NCBI RefSeq assembly: GCF_014358015.1
Contig: NZ_JACONV010000006.1
Coordinates: 62,001 to 126,000, forward strand
Source: Pseudomonas triticifolii
GTDB taxonomy: Bacteria; Pseudomonadota; Gammaproteobacteria; Pseudomonadales; Pseudomonadaceae
DNA: 64,000 nucleotides
Direction of reading: 5' to 3'
Numbering within the stretch: position 1 is the stretch's first letter; each line of letters begins with the position of its first letter. The position numbers and the translations under genes were made by a program. Shown here in pieces: positions 29,260 through 38,027 of this stretch. The notes under the pieces were generated by a model. It was not told where the DNA came from, made no database searches, and saw only the letters and a program-made list of their open reading frames with translations.

Positions 29260-30279
29260 TCAGTTCTGCGCCGGCTCGACCTTTAACGCGCCCTGCTCGA
29301 AGATATTCAGCTTTTGCCGGATCTCGTGGGGCTGCGCGTAGGCCTGCGGATCGACGGGCGCTGGCGCCGCAGAGGCACCGGGCGCGCCTGGCGAAGAACG
29401 TGTCGCAGGCGTCTGCGGTGCGCCGCCCGAGTTCTGCGAACCCTCGATACGCGCCTGAGCCTTTTTGGTCAGCACGACAATATCGATACGACGGTTCACC
29501 GGGTTGGTCGGGTTCTCACGATCGTACAACGCCGAAGACGCATGACCCACCACGCGCGCGACCTGTGGATCCGGGTAGCCGCCTGCAATCAGCGCACGAC
29601 GTGCCGCGTTGGCGCGGTTGGCCGACAGCTCCCAGTTGCCGAAACCGCCGTTGCCAATGAACGGTGTGGCGTCGGTGTGGCCGCTGATGCTGATCTTGTT
29701 CGGCACGCTTTTGATGGTGTCAGCCATTGCCAGCAGGATGTCTTCGAAGTAAGGCTTCAGACGCGCGCTGCCAGAGTCGAACATCGGGCGGTTGTCGGCG
29801 TCCATGATCTGGATGCGCAGGCCGTCCTGGGTAATCTCGAACAGGATCTGGTCCTTGAATTTCTGCAGTTGCGGGTTCTCTTCGACCTTGTTCTGCAATT
29901 CCTGCAGCAACAGTTCGAGGCGTTCCTGCTCAACGGCCTCAGCCTTGGACTCGGCCGAATCGGATTCGATGGGCACGGTGTCCGGAGACGGCGTGGCTTT
30001 CACTTCAGGGTTGAGGGTCTGATCAGGCGACATCTCGGGCGAGCCGCCCAGATCGATCACATACGGCGAACCGCTGTCAGTGAAGCCGACAGGGTCCTTG
30101 AAGTAACCGGCCACTGCGATCAACTGTTCAGGCGTGGCGGACGACATCAGCCACAGCACCAGGAAGAACGCCATCATTGCCGTCGCGAAGTCGGCAAACG
30201 CGATTTTCCAGGCACCGCCGTGGTGACCGCCACCGAAGCGCTTGACGCGCTTGATGATTATCGGCTGATTATTTTCCAT
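29260..30279 (-). CDS. motB: Flagellar motor stator protein MotB
   Basis: The proton-conducting stator subunit anchored to peptidoglycan. The 339-aa protein has a basic N-terminus, one membrane helix with the essential Asp in AFADFATAMMAFFLVLWL (Asp near residue 30), the plug region and an OmpA-like domain (about 150-280: SISGHTDATPF, SANRANAARRALI, NRRIDIVV). A Pro/Ala/Ser-rich tail ends it. It is coupled to motA with 3 nt between. Confidence 0.97.
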   Translation of the reverse strand: MENNQPIIIKRVKRFGGGHHGGAWKIAFADFATAMMAFFLVLWLMSSATPEQLIAVAGYFKDPVGFTDSGSPYVIDLGGSPEMSPDQTLNPEVKATPSPDTVPIESDSAESKAEAVEQERLELLLQELQNKVEENPQLQKFKDQILFEITQDGLRIQIMDADNRPMFDSGSARLKPYFEDILLAMADTIKSVPNKISISGHTDATPFIGNGGFGNWELSANRANAARRALIAGGYPDPQVARVVGHASSALYDRENPTNPVNRRIDIVVLTKKAQARIEGSQNSGGAPQTPATRSSPGAPGASAAPAPVDPQAYAQPHEIRQKLNIFEQGALKVEPAQN

Positions 30280-30282
30280 GGC

Positions 30283-31134
30283 TTAGCGACCGCGAACCGC
30301 TTGTTCCAGCTCACTGAAGCTGGGGCGATGCAGCGGGTAAAGCACCTTGCGGCCGAACTCGACGGCCAGCGAAGGCGGCATGCCTGAAGCCGAGGCCACC
30401 AAAGACGCCTTGATGCTCTCGTAGACGTTCATTTCTTCCTTGGCATCGTGGGCCAGGCACGTCGCCAGCGGGCCGAAGAAACCGTAAGCCGCAAGAATAC
30501 CGAAGAAGGTACCCACCAATGCCGCACCTACGTGCATACCGATGGCAGCCTTGTCGCCCGAACCCAGGGACGCCATGGTCACCACGATACCCAGTACTGC
30601 CGCCACGATACCGAAACCAGGCATGCCGTCGGCAATACCGGTGATGGCGTGGGACGGATGTTCGAGCTCTTCCTTCATGCTCAGCAACTCCATGTCGAAC
30701 AGGCCTTCCAGCTCGTGGGGAGCCATGTTGCCCGACGACATGATGCGCAGGTAATCGCAGATGTACGCGGTCATGCGCTCGTCTTTGAGCACACCCGGGT
30801 ATTTGGCGAAGATCGGGCTTGAGGCCGGTTCTTCGATATCGCCTTCAATCGCCATCATGCCTTCGCGGCGGCTCTTGTTGAGGATCTCGTAAACCAGGCC
30901 CAGCACTTCAAGGTAATAGGCATGCGTGAAGCGCGAGCCGAACATCTTCAGCGACTTCTTGAACACGTGCATGGTCATGTAGCCGGGGTTGGCCTGCAAG
31001 AATGCACCCAGCGCCGCGCCGCCGATGATCAACACCTCGTAGGGCTGAAACAAGGCCATGAGCTTGCCGTGAGACAGGACGTATCCGCCGAGAACACTCG
31101 CGATTACGACGATGATGCCGATAATTTTAGCCAT
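30283..31134 (-). CDS. motA: Flagellar motor stator protein MotA
   Basis: The MotB partner that makes contact with FliG. The 283-aa protein has four membrane helices (residues 1-20, 30-50, about 170-190, 200-225), the cytoplasmic loop with conserved charged residues (RREGMMAIEGDIEEP, YICDYLRIM), and the Pro-Gly segment GMPGFGIVAAVLGIVVTM. Together with motB this is one of the two stator sets usual in Pseudomonas. A FliA-type promoter stands upstream. Confidence 0.97.
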   Translation of the reverse strand: MAKIIGIIVVIASVLGGYVLSHGKLMALFQPYEVLIIGGAALGAFLQANPGYMTMHVFKKSLKMFGSRFTHAYYLEVLGLVYEILNKSRREGMMAIEGDIEEPASSPIFAKYPGVLKDERMTAYICDYLRIMSSGNMAPHELEGLFDMELLSMKEELEHPSHAITGIADGMPGFGIVAAVLGIVVTMASLGSGDKAAIGMHVGAALVGTFFGILAAYGFFGPLATCLAHDAKEEMNVYESIKASLVASASGMPPSLAVEFGRKVLYPLHRPSFSELEQAVRGR

Positions 31135-31200
31135 AGGAGAAAATACTTTACTGAGTCGGGTTCAGGGACAGTCCGGAAGTTCTTGAAACTCTTCTTCTCC

Positions 31201-31227
31201 TTATCGGCCTAACTGGGCCAGACTATA
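31201..31227 (-). promoter_or_regulatory. Sigma28 (FliA) promoter of motAB
   Basis: On the minus strand TATA (31224-31227), 15 bp, then GCCGATAA (31201-31208). This matches the FliA consensus TAAA-N15-GCCGATAA with one mismatch, about 67 nt upstream of the motA ATG. It places the stator genes in the late flagellar class. Confidence 0.75.
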
Positions 31228-31340
31228 GTCAGTTCTTGCTAAAAACCAGTTCGGCCCGGAATTGCCGGATCGAAAATGGCTGTTGCGCCCCTGAACGCTG
31301 GCAGCCTCCCAGCTCGAAAATCAGCTGTACAGGCCATCGA

Positions 31341-32876
31341 ATGTCGACAACGCATGCTTCACATTTGCCAGTTCCAAAGACGCTCGACGCCTGGGTCAGG
31401 CTGCTGGACGGCGTCGACCTGCCAGTGCCCGCCGTCAGTCATGACCGGGTCCGGTTAGCGCTGAACGACAGTCGCCGCTCGCTGCGTGAAATCGCGGAAA
31501 TGATGCAGGAGAGTCCTGCGCTGGTGCTCAGCGTGATGCGCGAGGCCAATCATCACACCCACGGTATAACCGAGCAGGCCGAGAGCCTGGAGATTGCGAT
31601 CAACCGCTTGGGGCTGGCGCGGACCGAAACCCTGCTGGGCCGCCTGCCCGCCAAGCCGACCGAAGACATTCCGGTGGCCTTCCGGCAATTGATTCTGATC
31701 AGCCAGCACGCCACGCAACAGGCCAGTGGCCTTTTCGCCAGCCGTCTGGCGCGCCTGTGGCAGGACATTCATCTGGGCAGCCTGCTGTTTCTTGCGCCGC
31801 TGTGGCCCATGGCCCTGGCTTACCCCAAGCTACTGGAAGAGCTGGAGCTGCGGGTCATTCATAAAGGCCATTCCAGTATTGCCGTCGAAAAGGAACTGTT
31901 CGGCGTTAACCTGCTGGAACTGGGGCTGGCCCTGGCCGAGCACTGGCGGCTGCCGGTATGGGTCACGCGCGGCTACAAATTACTGCTCAACGAACGCCGA
32001 GATCTGGTCAAGGTATTGCGTATCGCACGCGAGGATCACGACCCGCTGCATCAGCAACAGATGATGGACGCCGACCCTAATCTGCGCCGCTGGCTGAATC
32101 AGCCGGCCAATACTGTGCTGTTGGGCAATGGCCTCGCGCTGGCGGCACAGCACGCCTGGAACAGTCCGCACTGCCTGCGTTGGGAGCGGCTGACCAGCCT
32201 TTATCTGCAACAGCCGTTGAGCGATGTGCAGCAGCAGGCTCACCAGAATGCGGTGAGCAGCGCACGTCACCACAGTGAAAAAGACTTGTGGCACCCGGCA
32301 GAATCGCTGATCTGGCCCTGGGATGCGCGCCGTGTAAGACGAGATAACGAACCGGCACCACCGCCCTCGGCCGATGCCCTGCAGCAGTGGCGCAAGCAGT
32401 GCGCCGAACTGCTGCAGGACCCAACGCCCTTCATCAATGCGATGCACCTGACCACGTCGGCGCGCGATGCACTCGTCGCCTGCGGCATGCAGCGAGTCAT
32501 GCTGCTGATGATGGACAAGACCGGCACCGTGCTGCGAGTGCATCAGTCTGCGGGACTTGCGCCCGAGGCTGGCGCGTTACAGCTGTTTATCAAGGAGAGC
32601 ACGGTCCTGCAGCGGCTGCTGACCCAGCCCACCCAATTGCGCATGACGCCCGCCAACATCGCACAGTTCTCGGCCCTGCTGCCTGCGCCGCTCAAAACGC
32701 TGTTCAGTGGTCAGCACTGGCTGATTCGCTCGCTGAGCAGCAATGGCAAAGTCATGATGCTGGTGATTGCCGATCAGGGCGGCGGCGCGCTGTCAGAAAT
32801 TTCCGTTCAAGCATTCGGAAAAACCGCGCAATGTATTGAACGGGCGCTGGGCATCTTTAGTCATCGCAAAGCGTGA
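31341..32876 (+). CDS. HDOD domain protein
   Basis: A 511-aa protein with an N-terminal HDOD domain (about 30-220; LREIAEMMQESPALVLSVMREAN and IAINRLGLARTETLLGRL) and a C-terminal half resembling a GAF-like module (MLLMMDKTGTVLRVHQSAGL). HDOD proteins are signalling output proteins without an HD active site. Position beside motAB and rhdA is conserved in Pseudomonas. The start MSTTHASHLPV at 31341 is chosen; the frame is open 35 codons upstream. Confidence 0.82.
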   Translation: MSTTHASHLPVPKTLDAWVRLLDGVDLPVPAVSHDRVRLALNDSRRSLREIAEMMQESPALVLSVMREANHHTHGITEQAESLEIAINRLGLARTETLLGRLPAKPTEDIPVAFRQLILISQHATQQASGLFASRLARLWQDIHLGSLLFLAPLWPMALAYPKLLEELELRVIHKGHSSIAVEKELFGVNLLELGLALAEHWRLPVWVTRGYKLLLNERRDLVKVLRIAREDHDPLHQQQMMDADPNLRRWLNQPANTVLLGNGLALAAQHAWNSPHCLRWERLTSLYLQQPLSDVQQQAHQNAVSSARHHSEKDLWHPAESLIWPWDARRVRRDNEPAPPPSADALQQWRKQCAELLQDPTPFINAMHLTTSARDALVACGMQRVMLLMMDKTGTVLRVHQSAGLAPEAGALQLFIKESTVLQRLLTQPTQLRMTPANIAQFSALLPAPLKTLFSGQHWLIRSLSSNGKVMMLVIADQGGGALSEISVQAFGKTAQCIERALGIFSHRKA

Positions 32877-32921
32877 GGGCTGGCGTACAATTCGCCCCTT
32901 TCTTTATATCGGAGGCTGCAC

Positions 32922-33737
32922 ATGTCCGTATTCGCCAGCTTGCCGCTGGTCATCGAAACCGATGACCTGCTGGAGCGCCTGGACGCCCCGGAACTGATTC
33001 TGGTCGACCTCACCAGCAGCGCTCGTTACGACGCCGGGCATATTCCTGGCGCTCGCTTTGTCGACCCAAAGCGCACCCAACTCGGCCAGCCACCCGCACC
33101 CGGTCTGCTGCCGGCGCATACAGACCTCGAAAAGCTGTTCGGCGAACTGGGCCACAACCCGGACGCGGTCTACGTGGTGTACGACGATGAAGGCGGCGGC
33201 TGGGCCGGGCGCTTCATCTGGCTGCTGGACGTGATTGGTCACCACCGCTATCACTACCTGGATGGCGGCCTGCTGGCCTGGGAAGCGCAGTCACTGCCGC
33301 TGACCCGCGACGTCCCGCCGATGGCAGATACTCCGGTTGCGCTGGAGCTGCACGACGAACCCACCGCCACCCGTGAATACCTGCAAAGCCGACTGGGCAG
33401 TGCTGACCTGGCTATCTGGGATGCACGCGGTCCGACCGAATATTCGGGTGAAAAAGTACTGGCTGCCAAGGGCGGGCACGTGCCCGGCGCTGCTAACTTC
33501 GAATGGACCGCTGGCATGGACAAGGCGCGCAACCTGCGCATCCGCAAGGACATGCCGCAGATTCTGCAAGACCTGGGTATCACGCCAGACAAGGAAGTGA
33601 TCACGCACTGCCAGACTCACCACCGCTCAGGGTTCACTTATCTGGTGGCCAAGGCACTGGGGTATCCACGGGTCAAGGCATATGCCGGATCGTGGGGTGA
33701 GTGGGGCAATCACCCGGACACCCCTGTCGAAAAATGA
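32922..33737 (+). CDS. rhdA: Thiosulfate sulfurtransferase (rhodanese RhdA)
   Basis: Transfers sulfane sulfur from thiosulfate to cyanide or other thiophilic acceptors. The 271-aa protein has two rhodanese domains (about 10-125 and 150-270). The catalytic Cys is residue 230 in the loop [10 protein letters not shown], the unusual CQTHHR loop described for Azotobacter vinelandii RhdA, in place of the CRxGx(R/T) loop of most rhodaneses. A GGAGG ribosome site precedes the ATG. It is 61 nt upstream of psd, the usual Pseudomonas pair. Confidence 0.95.
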   Translation: MSVFASLPLVIETDDLLERLDAPELILVDLTSSARYDAGHIPGARFVDPKRTQLGQPPAPGLLPAHTDLEKLFGELGHNPDAVYVVYDDEGGGWAGRFIWLLDVIGHHRYHYLDGGLLAWEAQSLPLTRDVPPMADTPVALELHDEPTATREYLQSRLGSADLAIWDARGPTEYSGEKVLAAKGGHVPGAANFEWTAGMDKARNLRIRKDMPQILQDLGITPDKEVITHCQTHHRSGFTYLVAKALGYPRVKAYAGSWGEWGNHPDTPVEK

Positions 33738-33798
33738 TTACGGCCCGGCTCGCCCGCGTGAGCCGCGCCAGCTTCTTTACCAAGATTCAGGAATATCA

Positions 33799-34671
33799 AT
33801 GAAAGATCGCTTGTTCATCCTCAGTCAGTACCTGTTGCCTCATCACCTGCTGTCCCGTCTGGCGGGCCTGATTGCCGAGTGCCGCGTGGCCTGGTTCAAG
33901 AATGCCTTCACGGCCTGGTTCGTCCGTCGTTATCAGGTCGACATGTCGCAGGCACTGGTCGAAGACGTGACGGCCTACGAGCACTTCAACGCATTCTTCA
34001 CCCGCGCGCTCAAGCCCGATGCGCGCCCACTGGACACCACGCCTGGCGCAGTGCTCTCGCCCGCCGATGGAGCCATCAGCCAGCTGGGTTCGATCGATCA
34101 CGGCCGCATATTCCAGGCCAAAGGCCACAGTTTCAGCGTACTGGAACTGCTGGGCGGCGACCCGAAACTGTCAGCACCGTTCATGGGCGGTGAGTTCGCC
34201 ACGGTTTATCTGTCGCCCAAGGATTACCATCGCGTTCACATGCCTCTGGCAGGCACCCTGCGTGAAATGGTCTACGTTCCTGGCCGCATCTTTTCGGTCA
34301 ACCAGACCACTGCCGAAAACGTGCCGGAGCTGTTTGCCCGAAATGAGCGCGTCGTCTGCCTGTTCGACACCGAACGCGGCCCGATGGCCGTTGTACTGGT
34401 CGGCGCAATGATCGTTGCTTCGGTCGAAACAGTCTGGGCCGGGCTGGTCACACCGCCCAAGCGCGAGCTGAAGACCTTCAGCTACGACGAAGCGGCCCGC
34501 GCGCCGATCCATCTCGAAAAAGGTGCCGAAATGGGCCGCTTCAAACTCGGCTCCACTGCAATCGTGCTGTTCGGACCGAATCAAGTGAAGTGGGCCGAGC
34601 AACTAAGTGCTCTTTCAAAGGTCCAGATGGGCCAGGCAATTGCCGTACCGGCAGACGCCCCGGCCGCTTAA
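33799..34671 (+). CDS. psd: Phosphatidylserine decarboxylase proenzyme
   Basis: Makes phosphatidylethanolamine at the inner membrane. The 290-aa proenzyme has the self-cleavage site LGST (in [13 protein letters not shown], near residue 250), where Ser becomes the pyruvoyl group of the small subunit. Other conserved parts are [24 protein letters not shown] and [13 protein letters not shown]. The start [20 protein letters not shown] at 33799 follows a GGAAT; an upstream open stretch of 39 codons overlaps rhdA. Confidence 0.97.
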   Translation: MKDRLFILSQYLLPHHLLSRLAGLIAECRVAWFKNAFTAWFVRRYQVDMSQALVEDVTAYEHFNAFFTRALKPDARPLDTTPGAVLSPADGAISQLGSIDHGRIFQAKGHSFSVLELLGGDPKLSAPFMGGEFATVYLSPKDYHRVHMPLAGTLREMVYVPGRIFSVNQTTAENVPELFARNERVVCLFDTERGPMAVVLVGAMIVASVETVWAGLVTPPKRELKTFSYDEAARAPIHLEKGAEMGRFKLGSTAIVLFGPNQVKWAEQLSALSKVQMGQAIAVPADAPAA

Positions 34672-34754
34672 TGGCTCCAGGCCATAATAGCTGCGTCACG
34701 GCATCGATGCTGGTAAAGTCGGGCCATCGGTGAAGTAGGAAACTTCGCACTTTC

Positions 34755-34803
34755 ATGGGCGTCACTTCACATTCAATCCGTAAGAATGTGAAGTGACTCC
34801 CAT
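34755..34803. repeat. Long near-perfect inverted repeat between psd and the PilZ-like gene
   Basis: GTCACTTCACATTC (34761-34774) and GAATGTGAAGTGAC (34784-34797) are perfect complements around a 9-nt loop. After one mismatch pair the stem extends by ATGGG (34755-34759) and CCCAT (34799-34803). This gives 19 paired bases of 20. No T tract follows on either strand, so it is not an ordinary intrinsic terminator. It lies in the leader of the downstream gene. Confidence 0.85.
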
Positions 34804-34849
34804 TTAAAGCTACCGTTCGGGCCAGTGAGCATTGGAGTTCGCCTGTCAC

Positions 34850-36640
34850 ATGAGTAATTTGAGCCTCCCTATGTTGTTGCGTGCTCCCACGCCGACACAG
34901 TCGAGCCTGTCATTCAGTGAAGCCACACCCCGCGACCTCAAACGCTGGATCTCCCGCCTGCCCAAGGCAAACCTTGGCGAAATGGCCCGGCAGCTTTATC
35001 AAGGGCTGTCCGAGCTCAACCAGTTGATCACTGCCAGTGACAACCGCCTGCAAATGCTTGAACTGCTGCGACCGGAAGTTTATTTCGTCTGCAAGCACCT
35101 TGAACGCCACTTTCTCAATCAGGCCATCGTGCTCGATGAGCGGCCGCGCAAGGTCGCCAACCTTTGTCAGGCCCTGCAAAATCATCTGGCAACCGGGTAC
35201 AAGCAGGTTATCCAGCAGGTCGCCCCGACGTACAGCAAGGATCAGAGCGTGCTGCTCGCTACTGCCTTGCAACGCGCACTGCACGGCCTCAACGGGCCGT
35301 TGATTCGGGCCAATCAATTGTACTGCCCGGTGCAGGACGGGCTCTGGCTGGAGCTGCATCAGCTCTATCAGATCGCCCGGCAGTTCCAGCTCCATCAGGT
35401 GCAGGTCGATGAGCCCGTTGCTCACCACACCAGTACCCTGAGTCCTGAACAGACGTACGTGATCGCCCTGATCATGGGCTGCTCACGCTGCAATCAGATG
35501 CGCCAGCTGAATATCGGCAAACTCGCTGACGCCCTGGAAGCCTGGAGTGCGCTGGTCACGCTGCAGGTGCCAGCCGATGACAGCAGCCTGTTTGCCCTGG
35601 ACCTCACCTCGGACAAACCACCGCTGTACAGGACCCTGTTCAGCGACGAGCAATTGTCCAAGCTGATGGGGATCAAACCCTTGGCACTGGCTGATTCCAT
35701 CAATCATTACCTGGCACTGCCGGACGGTCAGCGCGCACCGTCAAAGCTGCTCATTCCGACCGGCATCAACACTGACCTGCTGCAACACCTGGCAGCGGCC
35801 TGGGGCGACGTGGCAGAACGCACGTTCCAGCGCACAGCGGGCCAGGGCACCCTGAAGTTATGCATCGGCATGAGCGCCCTTCACTACTATGTGGCGGGCC
35901 AGAAACCCTTCAGTGAATTGCTGCAATTGAACAAAGCCAGCATCGTGGCGGACTTTTCCCTCAAGGTGGTCAATGATAACGAGGACGATCCCTGGGCTGG
36001 CGCGTTCGACACTCATCGCGGCAATTCCTCGTCAGTCCTGCTGCCGTATGAAGAAATTGCGTACGAGAAAAGCGAAAACGACACAGACGCTTTGTCCAAC
36101 GCGCAGAATACGTTCCCCACGTTCGATGTGAATATCGTCAACCACAGCCCTGGCGGCTACTGCCTGGCTTGGCAGAGGGAGGTGCCTGCGCAATTGCAGG
36201 CCGGAGAGCTGTTGGGAATTCAGGACGATTCGGGTCAGGGCTGGAGCATCGCGATCGTGCGCTGGGTCCGGCAGGTTCGCGGCGGCGGCACGCAGATGGG
36301 CATCGAGCTGATCGCACCGTTCGCCCAACCCTGCGGCATGCAACTGGTTCGGGAACAGCAGAGCAGTCAGTACCTGCGCACGCTGATGCTGCCCGAGGTC
36401 CGCGCCATGGGCAAACCCGCCACGGTCCTCGCCCCACGCCTGCCCTTCCAGGACGGCAGCAAGGTCATGATCAATCTCAATGGTGAAGAGCGACGCGCCA
36501 CGCTGAGCAATCGCCAGATCAGCAGCACCAGCTACAACCAGTTCGAATATCAGGTCTACGACGCACCCAAGGCTACTGAAAGCGAAAAGCCCGGACCCAA
36601 GCCAGGACAGGAATTCGATTCGCTATGGGGAACGCTGTAA
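34850..36640 (+). CDS. PilZ-like (putative c-di-GMP-responsive) protein
   Basis: A 596-aa cytoplasmic protein without signal or membrane segment. The first 440 residues are mostly helical and not recognised. Near residue 425 the segment FDVNIVNHSPGGYCLAW contains NxSxxG, the second half of the PilZ c-di-GMP motif, followed by beta-strand-like stretches (GQGWSIAIVRWVRQV, MGIELIAPF). The first half (RxxxR) is not obvious. The gene between psd and serB is conserved in Pseudomonas. The start at the ATG 34850 (MSNLSLPML) is preferred over an in-frame TTG at 34832. Confidence 0.7.
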   Translation: MSNLSLPMLLRAPTPTQSSLSFSEATPRDLKRWISRLPKANLGEMARQLYQGLSELNQLITASDNRLQMLELLRPEVYFVCKHLERHFLNQAIVLDERPRKVANLCQALQNHLATGYKQVIQQVAPTYSKDQSVLLATALQRALHGLNGPLIRANQLYCPVQDGLWLELHQLYQIARQFQLHQVQVDEPVAHHTSTLSPEQTYVIALIMGCSRCNQMRQLNIGKLADALEAWSALVTLQVPADDSSLFALDLTSDKPPLYRTLFSDEQLSKLMGIKPLALADSINHYLALPDGQRAPSKLLIPTGINTDLLQHLAAAWGDVAERTFQRTAGQGTLKLCIGMSALHYYVAGQKPFSELLQLNKASIVADFSLKVVNDNEDDPWAGAFDTHRGNSSSVLLPYEEIAYEKSENDTDALSNAQNTFPTFDVNIVNHSPGGYCLAWQREVPAQLQAGELLGIQDDSGQGWSIAIVRWVRQVRGGGTQMGIELIAPFAQPCGMQLVREQQSSQYLRTLMLPEVRAMGKPATVLAPRLPFQDGSKVMINLNGEERRATLSNRQISSTSYNQFEYQVYDAPKATESEKPGPKPGQEFDSLWGTL

Positions 36641-36682
36641 CCGCCGCACCCATTCACATGGGCGCAGCAGTTACGGGATGAT

Positions 36683-37897
36683 TCAGCCCCTGGCTTCGCG
36701 GTCGCGGAAACCCAGCAGATACAGAACACCATCCAGACCCAGCGTCGAAATCGCCTGCTTGGCCGACTGCTTGACCAGAGGCTTGGCGCGGAATGCCACG
36801 CCCAGACCGGCAATCGCCAGCATCGGCAGGTCATTGGCCCCATCCCCGACGGCAATGGTCTGCTCAAGACTCAAACCTTCCTTGTGCGCCAGCTCACGCA
36901 GCAGGTCGGCCTTGCGTTGCGCATCGACGATAGGCTCGACGGCGACGCCGGTGACCTTGCCATCTACCACTTCCAGTTCGTTGGCGAACACATAGTCGAT
37001 GCCCAGCTTCGCCTGTAGCTGCTTCGCAAAGTAGGTAAAGCCGCCGGACAAAATCGCGGTTTTGTAACCCAGACGCTTAAGCTCGGCAAACAGCGTTTCG
37101 GCACCTTCGGTAAGACGCAACGAAGCACCGATCTCATCCAGCACACTGACGTCCAGCCCCTTGAGCAAGGCCAGACGCTCCTTGAAGCTGGTACGAAAAT
37201 CCAGCTCGCCACGCATCGCCCGCTCGGTGATCTCGGACACCTGCTCGCCGATGCCGGCTGCCTTGGCCAGTTCGTCGATGACTTCAGCCTCGATCAAGGT
37301 CGAGTCCATGTCGAACACGGCCAGCCGACGATTGCGCCTGAACAGCGAATCCTGCTGGAACGCGATGTCGACGTTCAGGTCCTGCGCCACACTGAGAAAT
37401 TCGGCCTGCATGGCTTTCGGGTCGGCGGGCTCGCCACGCACGGAGAACTCGATGCAGCCCTTGCCCTTATCGGCAGGCGTATCGAGGGGCATGCGACCGG
37501 AAAGGCGATCGATCTGATCGATATTCAGACCGTACTTGGCCGTGATGGCGCTGACGCACTGCAACTGCTCGGCCGTCACCTTGCGGGTCAGCAGCGTCAC
37601 AATATGACGTGCCTTGCCCTGGCCTTCGACCCAGTGCTGATAATCCTCTTCGGACACCGCCGTGAAGCGCACCTGCTGATCCAGCTTGTAGGCAGTGAAC
37701 AGGATGTCCTTGAGCACAGAAGAGCCTTGCTCGGTTCCCGGAATTTCAACCAGGATGCCGAACGACAGGGTGTCATGGATCACGGCCTGACCAATATCGA
37801 GAATGTTCACGCCACCCTGGGCAAGGACGCCGGTAATGGCCGCAGTGAGACCGGGACGGTCTACACCGGTGATGTTAATCAGGACGATTTCGCGCAA
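36683..37897 (-). CDS. serB: Phosphoserine phosphatase SerB
   Basis: Catalyses the last step of serine synthesis. The 404-aa Pseudomonas-type protein has two N-terminal ACT-like domains (1-170; MREIVLINITGVDRPGLTAAI) and a HAD domain with the nucleophile motif DMDSTLIEAE near residue 195. Further HAD motifs are ILSGGFTYF and the metal-binding GDGANDLPML. It is divergent from the Smp-type gene, the same arrangement as serB/ytjB in E. coli, and convergent with the PilZ-like gene. Confidence 0.96.
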   Translation of the reverse strand: MREIVLINITGVDRPGLTAAITGVLAQGGVNILDIGQAVIHDTLSFGILVEIPGTEQGSSVLKDILFTAYKLDQQVRFTAVSEEDYQHWVEGQGKARHIVTLLTRKVTAEQLQCVSAITAKYGLNIDQIDRLSGRMPLDTPADKGKGCIEFSVRGEPADPKAMQAEFLSVAQDLNVDIAFQQDSLFRRNRRLAVFDMDSTLIEAEVIDELAKAAGIGEQVSEITERAMRGELDFRTSFKERLALLKGLDVSVLDEIGASLRLTEGAETLFAELKRLGYKTAILSGGFTYFAKQLQAKLGIDYVFANELEVVDGKVTGVAVEPIVDAQRKADLLRELAHKEGLSLEQTIAVGDGANDLPMLAIAGLGVAFRAKPLVKQSAKQAISTLGLDGVLYLLGFRDREARG

Positions 37898-38027
37898 GGC
37901 GCACCCCCGCAGTGGAAAAAAACCGCATTCTAACCACTTTCAGTGACCACCGGGCACCAGCAGCGCTTTGCCGCTACAAGGTCGGTCGTTATACTGCGCG
38001 GCAACTTCACCGAAAGAGCCGTGCTCT

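Noticed and set aside
36641..36682. Expected fimX gene between the PilZ-like gene and serB, as in P. aeruginosa
   Set aside because: Only 42 nt separate the convergent stops, so the gene is absent here; I am not sure it was ever present in this lineage, so this is not listed as a loss.
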